Counted from the stretch's first letter, positions 24,701-32,485 are shown. The stretch is DNA of 64,000 nucleotides from Bacteroidaceae bacterium (GCA_017469525.1 JAFUGG010000026.1:17852-81851), one strand, 5' to 3'. Program-made: numbers and translations. The notes: generated by a model not told the origin, from the letters alone.

Positions 24701-26654
24701 CGAGCAAGGTGCTGAGATGAGCGCCTACACCGAGGCCGACTGGATTACCAACATCCAGACATCTGCTGCGGCAGCCATCGTGACCTTCAGCACAACAGCC
24801 AACGAAAGCACAGAGGCTCGCACAGCTACCATCACACTCGTCTATGGCAACTACACCAAGGCTGTCACCGTCACACAGGAAGGCTATGAAGCTCCCGTCG
24901 CTGACTATGCCGAGCTGCCCTTCGAGTTCAACGGAAAGGTAGCAGACATTGCAGAGACTGTCGGCCTGACACACGAAGGCATCGACAGCAAGGACTATGC
25001 TGCTGCTCCCTACCTGAAGTTCAACACCACAGGCGACTATCTGCTCCTTGCCTTCAACGAGCGTCCCGGCGTGCTCAGTTTCGACATCAAGGGCAACAGC
25101 TTCGCCGACGGCATCTTCACCGTGCAGACCTCTGAGGACGGCGTTACCTTTGACGAACTGCAGTCCTATTCCGAGGAACTTGCTGCAAGCGACGTCCTGA
25201 GCGAAGAGTTCACCAACCTTGGCGAGAACGTTCGCTACATCAAGTGGCTCTACAGTGAAAAGGTAAGCGGCAACGTCGGCCTTGGCAACATCAAGCTCGC
25301 CAAGTACGAAGAGCCCAGGCCTGCCATCTACGTCCGTCCCACCGAAATTGCTGCCACAGCCGAGGGCGAGACAGGCACACTCACCATCACTACCGAGAAC
25401 CTCACGCTCACACCCAACGATCAGCTCTTTATCGAGTTCCACGATGCCGACGGCGGTCCGCTGCCCGCAGCTCCCGACTGGATTACCACTGAGATTACGA
25501 CAGGCGAGGCTGGCTTCGTTGTCAACTACACCATCGCAGCCAACCAGGGTGAGGCTCGCTCCACCTTCTTCCAGGTCGTTGCAGCAGAATATAAGCTCTT
25601 CTCCAACGCCGTTACCGTCAGCCAGGAGGCTTACGAAGCTCCCGCCACGGGCGACCAGTACGAGCTCTTCTATGGCGACCTCGTGGAGGGCGACTACATC
25701 ATCTACTACGACGGCAAGGCCATGAGCAACGAAGTAGCAAACAATCGTCTGCAATATGCAGAGGTAACGCCCGAGAATGATGTCATCACCACCGACAACG
25801 AGGCTATCGTATGGCACATCGCTCCCAGCGGCGACTACTGGACCATCTACAGCCCTGCTGCAAAGGCCTATGCCGCAGGTACTGGTGTGAGGAACCAGGC
25901 TCAGATGCTCGTCGATGCCGACGACAAGGCTCTCTGGAGCGTTGAAGCAATGGCGACACATGTGGCACATGAGTTCACGAACAAGGCCAACGATGCAGCC
26001 GGTGTCAATGCTATCCTCAGGAACAACGGTACCTATGGCTTCGCATGCTACAGCAGCAGTACAGGCGGTGCATTGCAGCTCTACAAGAAGGTAGATGCTA
26101 CTCCCGAACCCGAGTATCAGACCGTCACCGTCACCGAGGCTGGCTATGCCACATTCGTTGCCACACACGACCTCGAGATTCCTGCCGGTGCCAACATCCA
26201 GGTTTATACTGTTCAGGTAGAGGAAACGGCTCAGCTCCTGCCCGTCGAGGGTTACATCCCCTCTTACGAGGCAGTATTGGTTAAGGCAGGTGCAGGCGAG
26301 TACAACTTCCCGTACACCGACGAGGAGGTAGCTCCCTTCAAGGTCAACGACCTCCGCTTCAACAGAGCAGACCTCACAGCCGACGGCCAGCAGTACATCC
26401 TGGCTAACGGTGAAAACGGCGTAGGCTTCTACAAGGCAACACAGGGCACCACCATTCCCGCATTCAAGGCCTTCCTCTATATCCAGAATGGCGTCAAGGG
26501 CTTCTATGGCTTCGACGATGACGATGCAACTGGAATAAATGAAGAATTAAGAATGAAGAATGAAGAATCTTCAATCTACAACCTTGCCGGTCAGCGCATC
26601 CAGAAGATACAGCGCGGCATCAACATCGTAGGCGGCAAAAAGATTCTCAAGTAA
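21777..26654 (+). CDS. Large secreted multidomain protein, T9SS cargo
   Basis: A 1625-aa exported protein. The signal peptide is about residues 1-31 (LRVCMLAAIMTTALAGTVMA). Then come two chitobiase-C-terminal-like beta domains (GTYAQPVEVSINCATEAATV with VYYTTDGTEPT; repeated as IYYTTDGTEPT), each followed by a DUF6359-like OB-fold (YTVADARAAIDAGAGTTGVY), several BACON-like domains with the ADWITNIQTS pattern, a shared pre-tail module (from about residue 1450, EAGYATFVATHDL) and the T9SS sorting tail SIYNLAGQRIQKIQRGIN ending GGKKILK. No catalytic domain was recognised. The start at 21777 gives the proper signal peptide and matches the paralogue at 29133. It is probably surface-anchored or released; glycan binding is a guess from BACON domains. 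Confidence 0.85.
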   Translation: MKQNLLNKLWLRVCMLAAIMTTALAGTVMAEEVTLKAGTNASACTVNETDGMKVGTSKAGGDMSITVPAGTVTLKFYAAAWKGVSGLSLNLSLDDAAATASPASIALTADNGITNNSPFTLSGEESSFEYSISLTGINAETTVKLTSSAAKRFVVWGASAEVSSEEPTQCATPTFSPAAGTYAQPVEVSINCATEAATVYYTTDGTEPTANSLVYEGPFVLEETTTVKAIAYCDGLDGSSVASATYTFISFEHNGTQEDPYTVADARAAIDAGAGTTGVYAKGVVTAIPTAWSEQHSNITFNFVDAEGDNNFLQAYRCVSTNDADASTVQVGDTVVVYGNLTKYNTTYEFAQGCQLVSLIHPSAAVETPTFSMDPGTYNGEISVELFCLTEGATIYYTTDGTEPTPNSTVFGAQDEIIIEQTTVIKAIAVKDGEQSLLATAVYHICSADAPYSVAQALESPEGENVYVRGIVSTVTEVSTNYGNATYRISDDGSTDTEMIVYRGLYIDGDPFQTEDQIQVGDEVVVMGNLVVYNGTNQLAQGNQLVSLDRIVPPVFTVRETEINVAADATSAYTYVGIENIDWEVNTPFVQFFDVNADGTATEASQPDWINEAGVTQNGLMLSFSQNTNEEARTAFLKVGVTLDGTTYYSDLITLTQAGYVAPARYVVVSRESQVQQITSGRRYIIAAEKTTDNSGKMVVMGGADASTSTLRYRSAVNTDYYFFSSEMELAADAGVSEFIICGPDVEGYYTIYDEAAGAYLSSPAAMYLRTQQYVDDNARWKINFNEENSDPQSPITIVVKRGDEEGSSNNYGSISYRTGTDEDVFEASSVRSTPDQGIYLYQKMEYDELVQPTITVDEPTINIAHDQTHVEFTCNVENPMTGAAFIATTDASWITNITTSQKVDGMILVDCEANSSDVQRQATITVTYGSIDSQVNVTVVQAPYEYLAPVINAEDVTLAYDATEGSIEYSVENPEQGAEMSAYTEADWITNIQTSAAAAIVTFSTTANESTEARTATITLVYGNYTKAVTVTQEGYEAPVADYAELPFEFNGKVADIAETVGLTHEGIDSKDYAAAPYLKFNTTGDYLLLAFNERPGVLSFDIKGNSFADGIFTVQTSEDGVTFDELQSYSEELAASDVLSEEFTNLGENVRYIKWLYSEKVSGNVGLGNIKLAKYEEPRPAIYVRPTEIAATAEGETGTLTITTENLTLTPNDQLFIEFHDADGGPLPAAPDWITTEITTGEAGFVVNYTIAANQGEARSTFFQVVAAEYKLFSNAVTVSQEAYEAPATGDQYELFYGDLVEGDYIIYYDGKAMSNEVANNRLQYAEVTPENDVITTDNEAIVWHIAPSGDYWTIYSPAAKAYAAGTGVRNQAQMLVDADDKALWSVEAMATHVAHEFTNKANDAAGVNAILRNNGTYGFACYSSSTGGALQLYKKVDATPEPEYQTVTVTEAGYATFVATHDLEIPAGANIQVYTVQVEETAQLLPVEGYIPSYEAVLVKAGAGEYNFPYTDEEVAPFKVNDLRFNRADLTADGQQYILANGENGVGFYKATQGTTIPAFKAFLYIQNGVKGFYGFDDDDATGINEELRMKNEESSIYNLAGQRIQKIQRGINIVGGKKILK

Positions 26655-26690
26655 GAAGATAATTAGAAAATTAGAGAATTAGAAGCATAG

Positions 26691-26725
26691 GGCTCGTTCA
26701 TGCCAAGTCATGGACGAGCCTTTTT
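26691..26725 (+). terminator. Rho-independent terminator after the 1625-aa cargo gene
   Basis: GGCTCGTTCATG pairs with CATGGACGAGCC around a 6-nt loop, followed by five T residues. Confidence 0.88.
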
Positions 26726-26729
26726 CTTT

Positions 26730-26765
26730 AAGGTCCCTAAGGACTCTAAGGTCTTTAAAGTCTTC
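26730..26765. repeat. 9-bp tandem array (AAGGTCCCT type), 4 units
   Basis: AAGGTCCCT, AAGGACTCT, AAGGTCTTT, AAAGTCTTC. It is the only member of this 9-bp family not placed immediately before a start codon. Confidence 0.75.
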
Positions 26766-27106
26766 AAAAAAGCCCCATTTCATCGGGAAAAAGTAACGGT
26801 TAACGTTTAAAGTTTAACGGTTAAAGAAAATCGAATAAATTCTAAGGAGTTGAGGAGGAAAGGAGTTTTTTACCACGAACTTAAGTCGACGGCCGTAGGG
26901 GAAGTCAATGAACTTTAACCTTTTTCCGCGCATAAAAAGCGCGCCTTCTTGCGCTCCATAGGTGCTCAGGCGCATGCGGAGGTGCAAAAGCATCAAAGAA
27001 GGCTGCAAAGCAGTCTCGAAGCAGTCAACCTTTAACCTTTAACCATTAATCCGTGTCATCTTTTTCCCTTTTTTCTTTTTTAAAGAAAATAATTATATGT
27101 TTTTCT

Positions 27107-27136
27107 TTGTCGCTATCGTAGAAATATATAATTTTG
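27107..27136 (+). promoter_or_regulatory. Promoter of the DUF3791-DUF3990 operon
   Basis: TTTG (27107-27110), 18-bp spacer, TAATTTTG (27129-27136), about 50 bp before the first ATG of the operon. Confidence 0.7.
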
Positions 27137-27184
27137 CGTGCGAATATAAATAATAAACCCTCAAACCAAACCTAACCATCAAAG

Positions 27185-27406
27185 ATGTCGAAGAAGTTGC
27201 GTGATAAAGTAGAATATCTTGTCTTGCTGATAGCGGAGTTTGCCGTTCGCTGCAAGGTGACGGAAGCGCAATCCTACCGCTACCTCAACCAGTACGGCGC
27301 TCTGGCATTGTGTGACAAGCACTACAACATCATGCACACACTTTCTGTTGAGGAGAATGTCGAAACCCTGCAATCCTATTGCCGACGGAAAGGAGGTACA
27401 TTATGA
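27185..27406 (+). CDS. DUF3791-type small protein, putative antitoxin
   Basis: A 73-aa protein resembling the DUF3791 family (EYLVLLIAEFAVRCKVTEAQ, then SYRYLNQYGALALCDKHYNI). Its stop overlaps the start of the DUF3990-like gene by ATGA. In Bacteroidetes and Firmicutes DUF3791 genes usually precede DUF3990 genes, which suggests an antitoxin or immunity partner; this is inference from context. A helical, possibly DNA- or toxin-binding protein. Confidence 0.75.
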   Translation: MSKKLRDKVEYLVLLIAEFAVRCKVTEAQSYRYLNQYGALALCDKHYNIMHTLSVEENVETLQSYCRRKGGTL

Positions 27407-27879
27407 TACTCTATCACGGCTCAACAATCGACATCGAAAAGATAGACCTCGCCAAGTCCAAACCAAACAAAGACTTTGGTAAAGCATTCTATCTTTCCCT
27501 TGACAAAGAACAAGCCATGGAGATGGCACAGTTTAAGGCTGAGTTCGAAGATGGAACGCCAGTCGTCAATGCGTACGAGTTTGACGAAGATAACTTGCAG
27601 CAATTTCGCTATAAGCGCTTCGAAGACTATACCGAAGAATGGGCGCACTTCGTCTATGACCACCGAACAGAGCCAAACGGGAAAACCTTGCACGACTACG
27701 ACATCGTGTATGGTCCGATAGCAAACGACCGTATCGGAGCACAGATAACTCGTTTCAAGCAAGGCTACATTACCTTCGACGAGTTTCTTCGTCGCATCCA
27801 ATACATCAAAGGCATAACCTTTCAATATGCCTTCTGCACGCAAAAGGCAATAGAGAAACTCATAAAGAAGCAAAAATAA
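27403..27879 (+). CDS. DUF3990-type protein, putative ADP-ribosyltransferase-fold toxin
   Basis: A 158-aa protein. The N-terminus MILYHGSTIDIEKIDL and the following NKDFGKAFYLSLDKEQAMEM match the DUF3990 pattern and resemble the first two elements (H/Y ... FG-GFY) of ADP-ribosyltransferase folds; YGPIANDRIG and QITRFKQGYI come later, with TFQYAFCTQKAIEKL near the end. The start at 27403 overlaps the DUF3791 stop. An upstream in-frame ATG would only add eight residues of the overlap. It likely modifies a cellular target by ADP-ribosylation when unopposed; target unknown. Confidence 0.75.
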   Translation: MILYHGSTIDIEKIDLAKSKPNKDFGKAFYLSLDKEQAMEMAQFKAEFEDGTPVVNAYEFDEDNLQQFRYKRFEDYTEEWAHFVYDHRTEPNGKTLHDYDIVYGPIANDRIGAQITRFKQGYITFDEFLRRIQYIKGITFQYAFCTQKAIEKLIKKQK

Positions 27880-27881
27880 GA

Positions 27882-28100
27882 ATGAAAGTCTCTCAGGCAG
27901 AATTCCAAAACATGAAGGAGGAGATTGTGAAAGACCTCATTGCCCGTCTCATGGAAGAACAAGGTCTCACAATGCAAGAAGCCTTTGAAAAGGTCTATGC
28001 CTCACGCCTGTTCGAGAAACTCAGCGACCCAAAGACAGGATTGTACTTCCAATCGTCTGGCTATGCCTATAGCTACTTAGAAGAAGAACTTAACTCATAA
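27882..28100 (+). CDS. Small protein of the DUF3791-DUF3990 operon
   Basis: A 72-aa helical, acidic protein 2 bp after the DUF3990-like gene (MKVSQAEFQNMKEEIVKDLI start; SSGYAYSYLEEELNS end). The family is not one I can name with certainty, but such third genes are regular companions of DUF3990 genes. It may be a second antitoxin component. Overlap and spacing indicate a single three-gene transcript. Confidence 0.7.
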   Translation: MKVSQAEFQNMKEEIVKDLIARLMEEQGLTMQEAFEKVYASRLFEKLSDPKTGLYFQSSGYAYSYLEEELNS

Positions 28101-28110
28101 TACAAACTCA

Positions 28111-28213
28111 AAACAACCCTCAAGCCAAACCCAAATAGTTTCCAAAGCATTCGTCTTTAACTCCTTTCACTCCTTTAACTTCATTAACTCCCAAATAAAA
28201 TATTATCCAACTC
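28111..28213 (+). repeat. Direct repeat R1 flanking the MNT-HEPN pair (left)
   Basis: A 103-bp segment beginning ACAACCCTCAAGCCAAACC and containing GTCTTTAACTCCTTTCACTC and CATTAACTCCCAAATAAAA. R2 at 28999-29102 is its imperfect direct repeat. A short third copy of the first 16 bp lies at 28214-28229, and a related run precedes 27185. Confidence 0.85.
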
Positions 28214-28265
28214 AAAACAACCCTCAAGCCGAGAGTCTTGTCAAGTAGGTTTTGAACACAAGAAT

Positions 28266-28583
28266 ATGGAACAGAAGCAGCAAATCATGCAAGCGATAGC
28301 CAAGCGAGCACATGAGGTGACTCATCCTGGCTCTACGGTCCTGCTCTTTGGCTCCCAAGCCCGAGGCGATGCCCGCCCGGATTCCGACTGGGATGTACTC
28401 ATATTGCTGAACAAAGAGCGTATCTCACCTGAGGACAGAGACAAGGTGAGCTATCCGTTGCGTGAACTGGGATGGCAAATAAATGCGATGGTAAACCCCA
28501 TCATGTTCACAACTAAAGAATGGGAAAGCAAAAGCTTCACGCCATTCTACAAAAATGTAATGAAGGAAGGAGTCGTGTTATGA
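28266..28583 (+). CDS. MNT-type nucleotidyltransferase (minimal; antitoxin of HEPN pair)
   Basis: A 105-aa minimal nucleotidyltransferase with the catalytic signature LLFGSQARGDARPDSDWDVL (residues about 26-45), i.e. GSxxRGxxxxxSDxD. MNT proteins paired with HEPN proteins act as antitoxins, in characterised cases by AMPylating the HEPN ribonuclease. Its stop overlaps the HEPN start by ATGA. The third acidic residue expected for catalysis is not obvious in the short C-terminus, so activity should be checked. Confidence 0.88.
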   Translation: MEQKQQIMQAIAKRAHEVTHPGSTVLLFGSQARGDARPDSDWDVLILLNKERISPEDRDKVSYPLRELGWQINAMVNPIMFTTKEWESKSFTPFYKNVMKEGVVL

Positions 28584-28996
28584 GTCTGTCAGCAGAAGAA
28601 CGAAAAGCGATTGTGACATTTCGCATAGAAAAAGCCTTCAGAGCTTACAATGAAGCCGTCGGAGTCATTGGAAACAAGTATTGGGAAACAATAGCCAACC
28701 GACTATACTATGCTGCATACAATGCAGTCTCGGCCCTCTTGGTAGCCAATGGCGATACAGTACACACGCACAGCGGTGTCATACACCTCTTTGGCCTGCA
28801 TTTCATCCAAGAAAAAAGGATGTCGGCAGATATGGGACGTTTGTATCACAATCTGTTCACACTTCGGCAGACAGGCGACTACGATGATACCTATGGGCTG
28901 TCAGCAGAAGACGTAATGCCATATGTTGAGCCGACGAAGTTGCTCATAAATCAAGTCGCAGAGTTAGCAAAACAATTAATAGACAAGCAAGAATAA
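28580..28996 (+). CDS. HEPN-domain protein (toxin partner of MNT)
   Basis: A 138-aa helical protein of the HEPN group that accompanies MNT proteins (RIEKAFRAYNEAVGVIGNKY, ANRLYYAAYNAVSALL, then the late LRQTGDYDDTYG). Many HEPN toxins are RNases with an RX4-6H motif; I do not see a clean one here, though RLYHNLFTLRQTGDYDD lies in the usual C-terminal position. The start at 28580 is fixed by the ATGA overlap with MNT. Likely a toxin-antitoxin or abortive defence pair. Confidence 0.85.
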   Translation: MSLSAEERKAIVTFRIEKAFRAYNEAVGVIGNKYWETIANRLYYAAYNAVSALLVANGDTVHTHSGVIHLFGLHFIQEKRMSADMGRLYHNLFTLRQTGDYDDTYGLSAEDVMPYVEPTKLLINQVAELAKQLIDKQE

Positions 28997-28998
28997 TA

Positions 28999-29102
28999 AC
29001 AACCCTCTAACCAAACCACAATAGCACCCCCAACTATCGTCTTTAACTCCTTTCACTTCTTTAATTTCATTAACTCCCAAATAAAACATCATACAACTCA
29101 AC
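28999..29102 (+). repeat. Direct repeat R2 flanking the MNT-HEPN pair (right)
   Basis: Imperfect copy of R1: ACAACCCTCTAACCAAACC at the start, GTCTTTAACTCCTTTCACTT and CATTAACTCCCAAATAAAA inside. It begins right after the HEPN stop and runs almost to the start of the next cargo gene. Confidence 0.85.
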
Positions 29103-29132
29103 AATAACAAAAACTATTTAAAACTTATTTTT

Positions 29133-32003
29133 ATGAAACAAAAACTATTTTTCAACAAACTCTGGCTGCGTGTCGGGATGATCGTAGCCATCATGACAAC
29201 AGCCCTAAGCGGAACAGCATGGGCAGAAGACGTAACAGTTGACGTTACTAGTCTTGGAACCCAAACATGGTCAAACTATAGCCTTGTTTCTGGAAATGTC
29301 ACAATTTCAACAAACGTAGGAACAGGTTCTGCACCAACCACTAACAACGCTCAATATCGATGGAAAACTGGGAATATTATTACTATCTCCACTTCCACGG
29401 GTACATTGAAAACTATTCAATTCAAGACTAATTCTACTGAGGCCTATGGTCCCAAATGTCTTAATTATGGTGGAAGTGCAATAACAAATAGTGGGACGAG
29501 TTATACTTGGACAGCGCCCTCAGACATCACTTCTGCTGATTTTAATGTGACATCTGAAGCTCGCCTCACAGAAATACACGTAACATATACGACTGGTGGT
29601 TCTGGCGGTGGTGGCGACACTCCTAGCCCTACTGAAGGAACAGGAACAATTACCTTTGGCACGGGTAAAACAACTATTAATAGTGCCAGCGTTACTGGAG
29701 ATGACGATTTAGGTAATACTTGGACTATAACAACTGTAGGAACAACCAGTTTTACTGCCAATTCTGCTTATTATCAAGTTGGTTCAGGAAGTAAGCCTGC
29801 AACAAGCATTACATTTACTACAACCCTTGCCAGTGAGTTGAACATCACCGCTATGAGTGCAAAGTTTGGTGGCTTCAGCGGTACTGCTGGTACTGTAACT
29901 TTGAAAGTTGGCGATACAACTATAGGCACAGGAAGCCTTAATGGAACTAGTGATGTGACAGTAAATTCTACATCTGCAGCAACAGGTACGGTTCTTACTG
30001 TTACAGTAACAGGAATTGCGAAGGGTGTGAAGTGTTATTACATCAGTTACACATGCACTTCTTCCACAGATCCCACTTGTGAAACTCCTACCTTCTCTCC
30101 TGCCGCAGGCACATACACCTCTGCTCAGAATGTAACAATCAGCACTGAGACTGCGGGTGCAACAATCTACTACACCACAGACGGCACAGATCCAACAACA
30201 AGCAGCACACAGTATAGTGGTGCCATTAACGTAAGCAGCACAACCACCATCAAGGCCATTGCAGCTGCTGAAGATCACAACAATAGCCCTGTAGCAAGTG
30301 CAACTTATACTATTGTTCCTCTTGAACATGCTGGCACACAGGCAGACCCCTATACTGTTGCTGATGCTCACACTGCTATTGATGCAGGTGTGGGCACCGC
30401 TAGTGTATATGCAACAGGTATTGTGTCTAAAATAGTAACTGCTTACAACTCTCAGTTCGGCAACATTTCATACAACATTTCTACTGATGGCACAACAACT
30501 AGCGACCAATTGGAGGTATTCCGTGGCAAAGGTATAGATGGTGCGAACTTCACCTCCGCAGATGATATTCAGGTTGGTGATGTGGTTGTTGTTAAAGGTA
30601 ACCTAACCAAGTACAATAGCACATATGAATTTGAAGAAGGTAATCAACTTGTCAGCATTGTTCATCCTGCTACCATCACTGTTACCTCAACAGCTATCGA
30701 TGTTCCTGCTGCAGGTGAAGATGATGTCATCGATGTTACCTATAAAAACATTACGTCGGTTGTTGCTGAAGTTCAATTCTTCGAGGCTGACGGAGTAACT
30801 CCTGCTACCTACGATTGGATTACTGCATCCATCAACAGCGATAACGATATTGAGTACAATGTTGATGCCAACACAGGTGAAGCCCGTACTGCTTACATGA
30901 AGGTCTATGCCCTTGATAATGAAGCAAACGATGTTTATTCAGGCCTCATCACCGTCACCCAGGCTGCTTATGTGGCTCCATTCGATGAAACAACTTGGAC
31001 TCTTGCCACTTCTATCACTTCTGGCAAGCATTACATCATTGTCGGAATGAATGACGACGATGCTTATGCAATGGGTGAGCAAAAGTCAAATAATCGTGCA
31101 GGTGTAAGTGTAACCGTCAGTGGAACTACAGCTACTGTTTCGAGCGCTGATGTCCATGAGGTGGTTATCTATGGTCCTGATGCAGCAGGATTATATACCA
31201 TCTACGATGGAACAGGTTATCTCTATGCAGCATCAAGTACTGCAAACAATTTGAAGACAGAAGCCACAGTTAATAACAATGCTCGTTGGGAGATTACCTT
31301 CAATGGAGGTGTTGCTTCTATTGTTGCAACACAAAGTTCAAACCGCAATGTGATGCGATTCAATTACAACGGTGGAAGTCCTCTCTTTGCTTGCTATGCT
31401 TCTGCTACACAGTCTGCCGTTAGTCTCTACGAGAAGGCTGGCGAGGCTACTCCCACAGAATCTGTTACTGTTACCGATGCAGGCTATGCAACCTATTGCA
31501 GCGAGAATGCTCTTAACTTTACAGGCTCCAGCATCAAGGCATACGTCGGAACTAAGAATGGCGACAAGCTGACCTTCACTCCCATCAATCAGGTTCCTGC
31601 AAGCACCGGTATGCTCTTGGTGGCTGAAGGTGGTGCAATTGTTGACGTGCCTGTGAGTGTTTCTCCTGAGACTGTTCAGAATAACTGCTTAACTGGTGTC
31701 AACAAGGCAACTACTCTGACAGCAAACGACTATATCCTGAATGTAGTTAACGGTGGTGCAGGCTTCTATAAGGCTGGCTCATACACAGCGCTCGGTGCCC
31801 ACAAGGCATACATTCCCGCTGCTGTTGGCGGCAGCGTGAAGGGCTTTGTTATCGACTTCGACGACGATGCAACAGGCATTAGCCTGATGGAAGATGGAAG
31901 AAGTCAGATGGAAGACGGTGTCATCTACAACCTCGCTGGTCAGCGCATCAGCAAGATGCAGCGTGGCATCAATATCGTGAACGGTAAAAAGATTTTGAAG
32001 TAA
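29133..32003 (+). CDS. Secreted multidomain protein, T9SS cargo (paralogue of 21777)
   Basis: A 956-aa exported protein. The signal peptide (LRVGMIVAIMTTALSGTAWA) is nearly the same as in the 21777 protein. A Thr/Ser-rich beta region (residues 32-300) has two similar lectin-like segments; a chitobiase-C-terminal-like domain follows (IYYTTDGTDPTTSSTQY), then a DUF6359-like OB-fold (PYTVADAHTAIDAG), a BACON-like region, the shared pre-tail module (from about residue 780, TDAGYATYCSENALNF) and the sorting tail VIYNLAGQRISKMQRGIN...NGKKILK. No enzyme domain recognised. Its codon and base composition is more A/T-rich than that of its paralogue. It is followed by a WDxEW peptide gene. Confidence 0.85.
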   Translation: MKQKLFFNKLWLRVGMIVAIMTTALSGTAWAEDVTVDVTSLGTQTWSNYSLVSGNVTISTNVGTGSAPTTNNAQYRWKTGNIITISTSTGTLKTIQFKTNSTEAYGPKCLNYGGSAITNSGTSYTWTAPSDITSADFNVTSEARLTEIHVTYTTGGSGGGGDTPSPTEGTGTITFGTGKTTINSASVTGDDDLGNTWTITTVGTTSFTANSAYYQVGSGSKPATSITFTTTLASELNITAMSAKFGGFSGTAGTVTLKVGDTTIGTGSLNGTSDVTVNSTSAATGTVLTVTVTGIAKGVKCYYISYTCTSSTDPTCETPTFSPAAGTYTSAQNVTISTETAGATIYYTTDGTDPTTSSTQYSGAINVSSTTTIKAIAAAEDHNNSPVASATYTIVPLEHAGTQADPYTVADAHTAIDAGVGTASVYATGIVSKIVTAYNSQFGNISYNISTDGTTTSDQLEVFRGKGIDGANFTSADDIQVGDVVVVKGNLTKYNSTYEFEEGNQLVSIVHPATITVTSTAIDVPAAGEDDVIDVTYKNITSVVAEVQFFEADGVTPATYDWITASINSDNDIEYNVDANTGEARTAYMKVYALDNEANDVYSGLITVTQAAYVAPFDETTWTLATSITSGKHYIIVGMNDDDAYAMGEQKSNNRAGVSVTVSGTTATVSSADVHEVVIYGPDAAGLYTIYDGTGYLYAASSTANNLKTEATVNNNARWEITFNGGVASIVATQSSNRNVMRFNYNGGSPLFACYASATQSAVSLYEKAGEATPTESVTVTDAGYATYCSENALNFTGSSIKAYVGTKNGDKLTFTPINQVPASTGMLLVAEGGAIVDVPVSVSPETVQNNCLTGVNKATTLTANDYILNVVNGGAGFYKAGSYTALGAHKAYIPAAVGGSVKGFVIDFDDDATGISLMEDGRSQMEDGVIYNLAGQRISKMQRGINIVNGKKILK

Positions 32004-32008
32004 AAAAT

Positions 32009-32053
32009 AAGGACCTTAGGGTCTCTAAGGACTTTAGGGACCTTAAGGACTTT
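32009..32053 (+). repeat. 9-bp tandem array, 5 units, before the first WDxEW peptide gene
   Basis: AAGGACCTT, AGGGTCTCT, AAGGACTTT, AGGGACCTT, AAGGACTTT. It fills the 67-bp gap between the cargo stop and the peptide ATG and ends 17 bp before that ATG. Confidence 0.85.
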
Positions 32054-32070
32054 AAAACAAGAAAACAACA

Positions 32071-32259
32071 ATGAAAAAGACATATATCACACCCGAAGCA
32101 CTCACAGTGGTGCTCGGCTCAAGCACAAGTATCCTCACTGGTTCTGCAGACCTCCACGATGATGGTAATGGCAACATTATAGGTGGATTGCAGGAAGGCA
32201 ATGCTGGAGGTCCAGGCCTTACCAAGGAAAGCAAGAACGTCTGGGACGAGGAATGGTAA
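32071..32259 (+). CDS. Small WDxEW-ended peptide, copy 1
   Basis: A 62-aa protein starting MKKTYITPEALTVVLGSS and ending LTKESKNVWDEEW. It shares its N-terminal KxTYI(T/S)P and its C-terminal KE(S/N)K(N/S)(hydrophobic)WD(E/N)EW with the proteins at 35370 and 62324; the middle (here Gly/Asp/Asn-rich) is variable. No signal peptide with a positive start and hydrophobic core is convincing, although residues 11-25 are moderately hydrophobic. All three copies lie directly downstream of a T9SS cargo gene on the same strand. I do not recognise a functional family; coding status is supported by conservation between the three copies. Confidence 0.8.
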   Translation: MKKTYITPEALTVVLGSSTSILTGSADLHDDGNGNIIGGLQEGNAGGPGLTKESKNVWDEEW

Positions 32260-32328
32260 TCAGACCCTAAGGACCCTAAGGACCCTAAGGACCCTAAGGA
32301 CTTTAGGGACTTTAAGGACTTTAGGGAC
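32260..32328 (+). repeat. 9-bp tandem array, about 8 units
   Basis: AAGGACCCT three times, then AAGGACTTT and AGGGACTTT alternating, in exact 9-bp steps; the longest array of this family in the window, starting directly after the peptide stop codon. Confidence 0.88.
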
Positions 32329-32336
32329 AGTTCGGA

Positions 32337-32479
32337 CGGATTTAAAATCCGGCCGGAGGGGATATAGGCATTTGCAATGCCGAAACTCTTATTTCGCGGG
32401 ATTACAAATCCCTATATTCAACGCTGTCGGATTCTTGCGCTCCAGTAGGTGCTCGGGCGCAGGCGGAGTCAAATCCGAC
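32337..32479. repeat. Cluster of four REP-like hairpins
   Basis: CGGATTTAAAATCCG (32337-32351), GGCATTTGCAATGCC (32367-32381) and GGGATTACAAATCCC (32398-32412), then an outer stem GTCGGATT/AATCCGAC (32426-32433 and 32472-32479) enclosing CTTGCGCTCCAGTAGGTGCT. The first three share an ATTTnnAAAT-like loop-closing pattern. The enclosed segment recurs at 26946-26980. Together with the flanking 9-bp arrays this accounts for the whole 285-bp gap before the endonuclease gene. Confidence 0.75.
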
Positions 32480-32485
32480 AGGACA

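Larger units (their letters stand above)
26655..27184. other. 530-bp noncoding stretch before the toxin-type island
   Basis: Contains a terminator (26691-26725), four 9-bp AAGGTCCCT-type units (26730-26765), a short TTAACG-rich stretch (26800-26825) and a 34-bp segment, CTTGCGCTCCATAGGTGCTC onward (26946-26980), repeated at 32433-32466. A promoter for the next gene closes it (27107-27136). No credible ORF: the 64-codon minus-strand frame at 26814 overlaps these repeats and resembles nothing known. Confidence 0.7.

Noticed and set aside
24525..26168. Minus-strand frame (547 codons) opposite the 1625-aa cargo gene
   Set aside because: Cys/Gly/Val-rich shadow without motifs; the plus strand has repeated secreted domains and a sorting tail.
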